A DNA stretch of 64,000 nucleotides from Rugalucina vietnamica (taxonomy: Eukaryota > Mollusca > Bivalvia > Lucinida > Lucinidae): positions 30,790,488 to 30,854,487 of the forward strand of contig OZ024871.1 in assembly GCA_964017185.1 (NCBI GenBank). Direction: 5' to 3'. This document shows positions 56,301 through 62,300 of this stretch, piece after piece (the stretch's first letter is position 1; each line of letters opens with the position of its first letter). A model generated the notes under the pieces. That model did not search any database. It was not told the origin of the DNA and saw only the letters and a list, made by a program, of their open reading frames with translations. The position numbers were made by a program, and so were the translations under genes.

Positions 56301-59300
56301 CATCATACATGTCATACTTGCAAATTCCTTTATGGAAAATTTCTTTATCTTCTGATTCCAGGGGAGAAACTCCTTTACTATTTCTTTTGTTAGATTGGCT
56401 ATGTTTACCATTTTCAGTAAACGTGTTATCAAGTACAATGTAATCAAAGTAACTGATGGCCAAAACCTGATCTTGCAGTTTGAAAAAAAAAAAAAATTGT
56501 TTGTGCTATTTTCAAAACTAAACATTACCTGCTGTAAGAAAAAGAGGATGTTATAGTGCTGTTTTGGAATCCCTGGTACATGTACAAGTTATCAATGTCA
56601 AAAGTGTTAAAGGTTGACAGATACACTCAAGATCCTTATGTAAAATTCATTGTTTTCCAGTCACGAGGATGGTACAGTACGATTCTGGAATGCCTCAGGC
56701 ACCTGCTTACAGTTCATGTACAAGTTGTCGACGTCGACCGTGTTTAAGGTGGACGTACACACGCCAGATCCTAATGGGGAAATGGAAGAGGAATGGCCAC
56801 CATTTAGAAAGGTATAGTTAACCCATATTTGACGAATGGATTTTACCATCGTTATCATTTGGGTGAGTCCACTTTCATTTTTAGGGGCATCAGGAGTGAT
56901 TTTTAAATTTTATTCAATTTTTCTATGAAAATTCTCTAAGCAAACAGTATAGCCCCAGGTGGGACGCCGCGTTCTGCGGCGTCACATCTGGGGCTATTCT
57001 GTTTGCCTATGTCCCACAAAAGGGACGCCAGGCTTAAATGAGTTAAGCAAGAACTACTACTGTGTTTGTGTTTTGTGGCTGGGATCACTGACCCAGCTTG
57101 ATATGACACAAAATATAATTGGAAGTCGTAACATCCAGTTGAAAAGCCAGGAGAAAGTGTTTTGGTATCACAAGACTAAAATCAAAAATATTTGTGAGAA
57201 CATTGATTTTTGCTAATATACGCATTTTTGTTGCCTCACGAATTCAAAGTCCTCGCTTATAAAGACTTACTATAAACTTTATAGACTGAAGCAGAAACTG
57301 CTCGGGATATCAAGAATTCTCTAATAATTCGGAAAAAGAAAATTCGCAAAATAATAGTTTCATTAAAATTTCTGAACTTATATTGAACACTTATTTTTTT
57401 TTTTCAGTGAATTAGTAGGCCTAAAACTGAAAATATATGTTGTTCAAAATTTGGATTTTTAAAAATCTGAAACTATTTTTTCTATGGGGGTGGGGGAATC
57501 AATTCAAGAGTTATATGTTTATAAACAAAGTCCTTAAAGTTATAATTTTTCATAACAGGAAGCTAAAAACCAGAGATACTGATTTATTTCTATTTTTCAG
57601 GTTGGAACCTTTGACCCCTACAGTGATGACCCCCGACTGGGTATCCAGAAGATCGCCCTGTGTCCCCTGAGTGAGACCCTGGTCGTCGCGGGAACGGCAG
57701 GTCAGGTTATGGTACTACAGATGGAGCGAGAAGAAAGAGAACAGGACCTTAAGCCAATAACCGTCAATATCGTCGGCGACAGAGATAATTTTGTCTGGAA
57801 GGGTCACTCGGCTCTCGAGTCGCACCAGGGTGATGTGAAATATCCGGCAGGCTTCCAGCCAACCTGTATCATGCAGCTGTATCCTCCAGCATCCTGCACG
57901 GCTCTGGCCTTCCACTCAGAATGGCAATTGTAAGTTTGAATCAGGTCATGAAGAAAAAAACACGGTCTTTGGGATTTGTCAATAGGTCCGACAAAAACCG
58001 GCACATACTGTCACTTAGTCAGGCTAGAAGTTGAAATTTCATATTTTAGAAAGAGCAATTGTACTAGGCATGAATTGAAAACGATGCAAACCAGCTTCGC
58101 TGAGGCATCATTTTAGCTGCATATACCATCTTCTCTGTAAGCACTAAAGAATCCATATTTGTTGGCTTTGAATCTATTATTTTCTAGACTTTTATTATTA
58201 TCATTGACATTGTTTTCTTGCAGAGTTGGTGCAGGCACAGCCCACGGGTTTGGTCTGATAGACTATGTACAGAAGATAGAAGTTACCAGCAGATGTACCC
58301 TTAATCCAGAAGGTACAGACAAATACTCATCAGTGCAAAAAATATGCTGCATCCATGACTATTGTTTATGTTCTCTATAGCAATTAGCTTAGACTACATC
58401 TTTTAAAAATGATCTTGACATTATGGAACAGACCCCTTTTTTCATGTTGTAAATATTGTTGGACTTTGCTCTTTAATCCTTGGCTGATGATGCTGAAACA
58501 CTGCTTAAATTTTATAACTCGTCTTTTAACAGATTTAACAGGCACATCCGATACCCCAATGTCACGTAGGAAGTCCCTGAAGAAGTCACTGCGTGAGTCG
58601 TTCCGTCGCCTGAGGAGACGACGGTCAGAGAGACGGGCCAAGGCCAAGGAAGAGGCAGTTGCCAAGGAGAAAGAAAAGGATAAGAAAATGTAAGAAAGAT
58701 AACTCAGTGTAAATCTGTAGACATTCTGTAATTCGGAAACTCTTGTCTGAATTTTATTTTGAGGTCAGCACTTTGTTTTTGCTACCCCGATAGTATGATT
58801 TCTTGACTTTCTAAATCCGAAATTTCCAGCCTCTAGCCATCTTTTGTGCTTGTACAGCCCGGTTTGTGTTGGACCTGTTCAAAAACCACATTGTTTTTCT
58901 CATGAAGTGGCTCATATCTGTTTTGAAATATCAAATCCTGGTTTTCTGTGCTTAAAAATCAGTTTGGATTGAACGCAGTGTTGAAACCAGAACCTGAAAG
59001 GGGCCCGCTAGAAGTAAATGGATGGGAAAGAACATCTTTTATTTTGATTATTACAATAGCATTATACAATTGTTTCATTACAGAGAAGAGAGCCCAAGCC
59101 CCGCCCCTGAAGCTGGACCATCCACCTCAGCTGGGGAGACCACGGTGGTTCACACAGCAGAACCTAAACCTGTGGAAAGAAGTGTAGAATTCAGAAATAC
59201 TGATGATGCCATGGCATCTATGGTTAGATGTTTGTACTTCGCAGATACTTTTATTGTAAATGGTAAGTTTTGTCATAGATTTCAGTCACTTGTATTTAAT

Positions 59301-62300
59301 TTACACAAAACATTTTCCTGTGCTCAGTGTGACAGATATTTGCATATAATATACTTGGATTGTATAAGATTGAGGCAGTCTTAGTGTCTGCTGTATGTCT
59401 GCTAGTCGGTCCCAAACTTTGGTTCAAGAATTCAGCAGGGGAGTGGGGTGGCCTAGTGATAAAGTTAAGAACTATGGAGAGTGAGGTCCTGGGTTTGATC
59501 TATCTCCGCTAGGTAGTGTCCTTGAGCAAGACACATTAACTCCTCATAGTACTGGTTAATACCTAGAGGTGGTGACTCCTTTTTGAAATGTCTGAAAAAT
59601 TGTAGACCTGTACTTTACAGCCATAACCAAATAAAACTAAATTAAAACCAGTACATTCTTTGACTGTGATCTGAATGTGAGGATATTTCGCATTCAAACT
59701 ACTGCTGCTGTTGATTCAGTAAAACCAGAACAAGTTAAATGTCTGGACATGTTGTTTTGTTTAAGAGGGGATAAAATGCATAATTTCTATCCCGATTTAC
59801 AGATGTCAATTCCTATGCTTATTTGAAATTTCAGGTCATACAAATAATCCATCACTGTGGGTAGGAACCAATGGTGGGCATGTCTTTATCTACAATATCA
59901 CCGTCCCTGCCGGCGAGAAACGTAATGCCGACAAGGTCAACTGTCAACTCGCCAAGGAGATCAGGCTGCGCCACGGAGCACCAGTTATATCTATAGGGGT
60001 CGTGGATGGTAAAGGGAAGGTACTTCCCGACTCACTGGAAGTACAGCACGAGAGAGCGAAGGCCCCTGACATGTCGGGACATCATCATGTCATCATATGC
60101 TCAGAGGAACAACTTAAGGTATAAACTTTAAAGGCTGTTGCCCTGTTAAGTTTTCCTAACAAGACTTTAATGTAAGAGCTTTTTGAAGTAAAAAAGATAT
60201 TTTTTATTAGATACCTGTTACAGAAGGAAAATCAGATATAATTGTAGCATTAATGTGAGTACATGTCGATTTCTAAATTCAGATATACGGTGGACAAGTA
60301 TCTTCTCACATTGCTTTTCTTCACCTTCAGTAATGCTATTTTCCTTAAAGTTTGCAGTTTCTGTCTTTATACAAATAAATGTAAGACATTGCAATTTTTA
60401 GCTCGCCTGCACGAAGTGCATAGAGCTATTGTAGTCACCTCGGTCGTCCCCGTTTACGTTTACATGTACGTGTACGTTTACGTCTGCGTCACACTTTCGG
60501 TTAAAGTTTTTTTATAAGTCTATATCTCTTGACCATGTTGATGGATCAAGTTCATACTTTGCATGTTGCTAGATATTGGTCTGAAGTTTTACGCAGTACC
60601 ATCATGACCCACCCTGGGTGACCTTGAAGTCAAGGTCACGGACTTAGAAATTTTGTGTTTTAATAAGTTTTTGGTTAAAGTTTTTGTAAGTCTATATCTC
60701 TTGACCATATTGATGGATTGAGTTGATACTTTGCATATTGCTAGATATTGGTCTGAAGTTTTACGCAGTACCATCATGACCCACCCTGGGTGACCTTGAG
60801 GTCAAGGTCACAGACTTAGAAATTTTGTGTTTAAGTTTTTGATTTAAGTTTTTGTAAGTCTACATCTCTTGACCATGTTGATTGATCGAGTTGATATTTG
60901 CATGTCAAGGTCACAGACTTAGAAATTTTGTGTTAAATTTTTTGGTTAAAGTCTTAATCTCTTGAACATGTTGATGGATAAAGTTGATACTTGCATGTTG
61001 ATAGTTATTGGTCTCAGGTTTTATGCTGTACATCACAACTCACCTGGATGACCTTGAGGTCAGGGTCACAGACTTGGAAGTTTTGTGTTTAAGTTTTGGT
61101 TAATGTTTTTATAAGTCTATATCTCTTGAACATGTAGATTGATCAAGTTGATACTTTGCATTGGTCTGAAGTTTTATGTTGTACCACCATGACCCACCTG
61201 AGTGACCTTGAGGTCAAGGTCATGGGTCATAGATTTTAACAGATGTAGTGGCAAAGCACAAGTCAGGCGAGCTACGCTGTCCTGCGACAGCTCTTATTAG
61301 AGGTGCAAAGATAATTGAGTGGCTTTGCTCAGTTGAATAGTCTTTGGGCCGAGTTGTTCGTATTGGCCTGAAGCATATCATATATCCACTGCTTCTGGGG
61401 TAAGAAGCATTGACCATTTCTATTTAAAAATGCCTATGGTTTTTGGAAAAACAAAAAGCTAATAATCTGTCTTCTTATGCACATGTTAACTTCCCTGAAT
61501 AATGCACTACTGTATAACAGAATTTGTTTTCCATGTTTCGTGCCACAGGATCGGGATTTTCGACTAGAACAATCATTTTTTGTATGAAATATATAGTAAT
61601 TAGGAAAAAGTTTTATAGAGTATTGTTCCCCCCCGAGAACCAACAAAAGCTTTTGCATGCAAATGTGTTTCCATGTTTTACACAATATATGAAAGTGGCG
61701 TGTTGGTTCTTTGTGGGGAACGATACTGCATAGCCCAAAAACCAGAGCCCAAATATTATAAACAGTTATAGCTACTCATTCAGGCAAAGCTAACATATTA
61801 TAAGTAATGGAAAATGAAACAGTATAACATGGTCATAATATGCACTATTGGAAATGTTATTTACTTGAAACCGGATGCTGCAGTATCAACTTTCATCAGT
61901 TGGGCACGAGCATTAATAGTGTGCATCATTTTGTGGTACAAAGTTTTGGAGACACACTGTACAAATATTCCCTTGTTTTTTGCACGCCCTCTAATCTATA
62001 GCATTTGTATCTCTGTTTTATTATTTCCATAGTGTAAGCGCAGATTTTCAGATTTGATTTTACTAGTTTATGGGTTTTGCTCAATACCTCATGAATGGGT
62101 TTGGCTAGCATATCGTAAGTGCAGTCCAATTAATCTATTTTTGTTGCGTTCGATACTTGATCTTTTGAAGATGCATTTCATTGTTGAACTATGGAGATAG
62201 GTAGCTGTGTTAGTATAGCTGGTGTAAATGTCTGTTATGCTACATTGGACATGACCAACGAGGTAGAATTTATCATACATATTTCATAATTTGGCCACAA

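Noticed and set aside
56476-56545. Functional acceptor for the duplicate lgl exon 13
   Set aside because: The CAG at 56476-56478 and the AG sites near 56538 and 56544 all give the wrong phase or an early stop, so the copy was called a relic.
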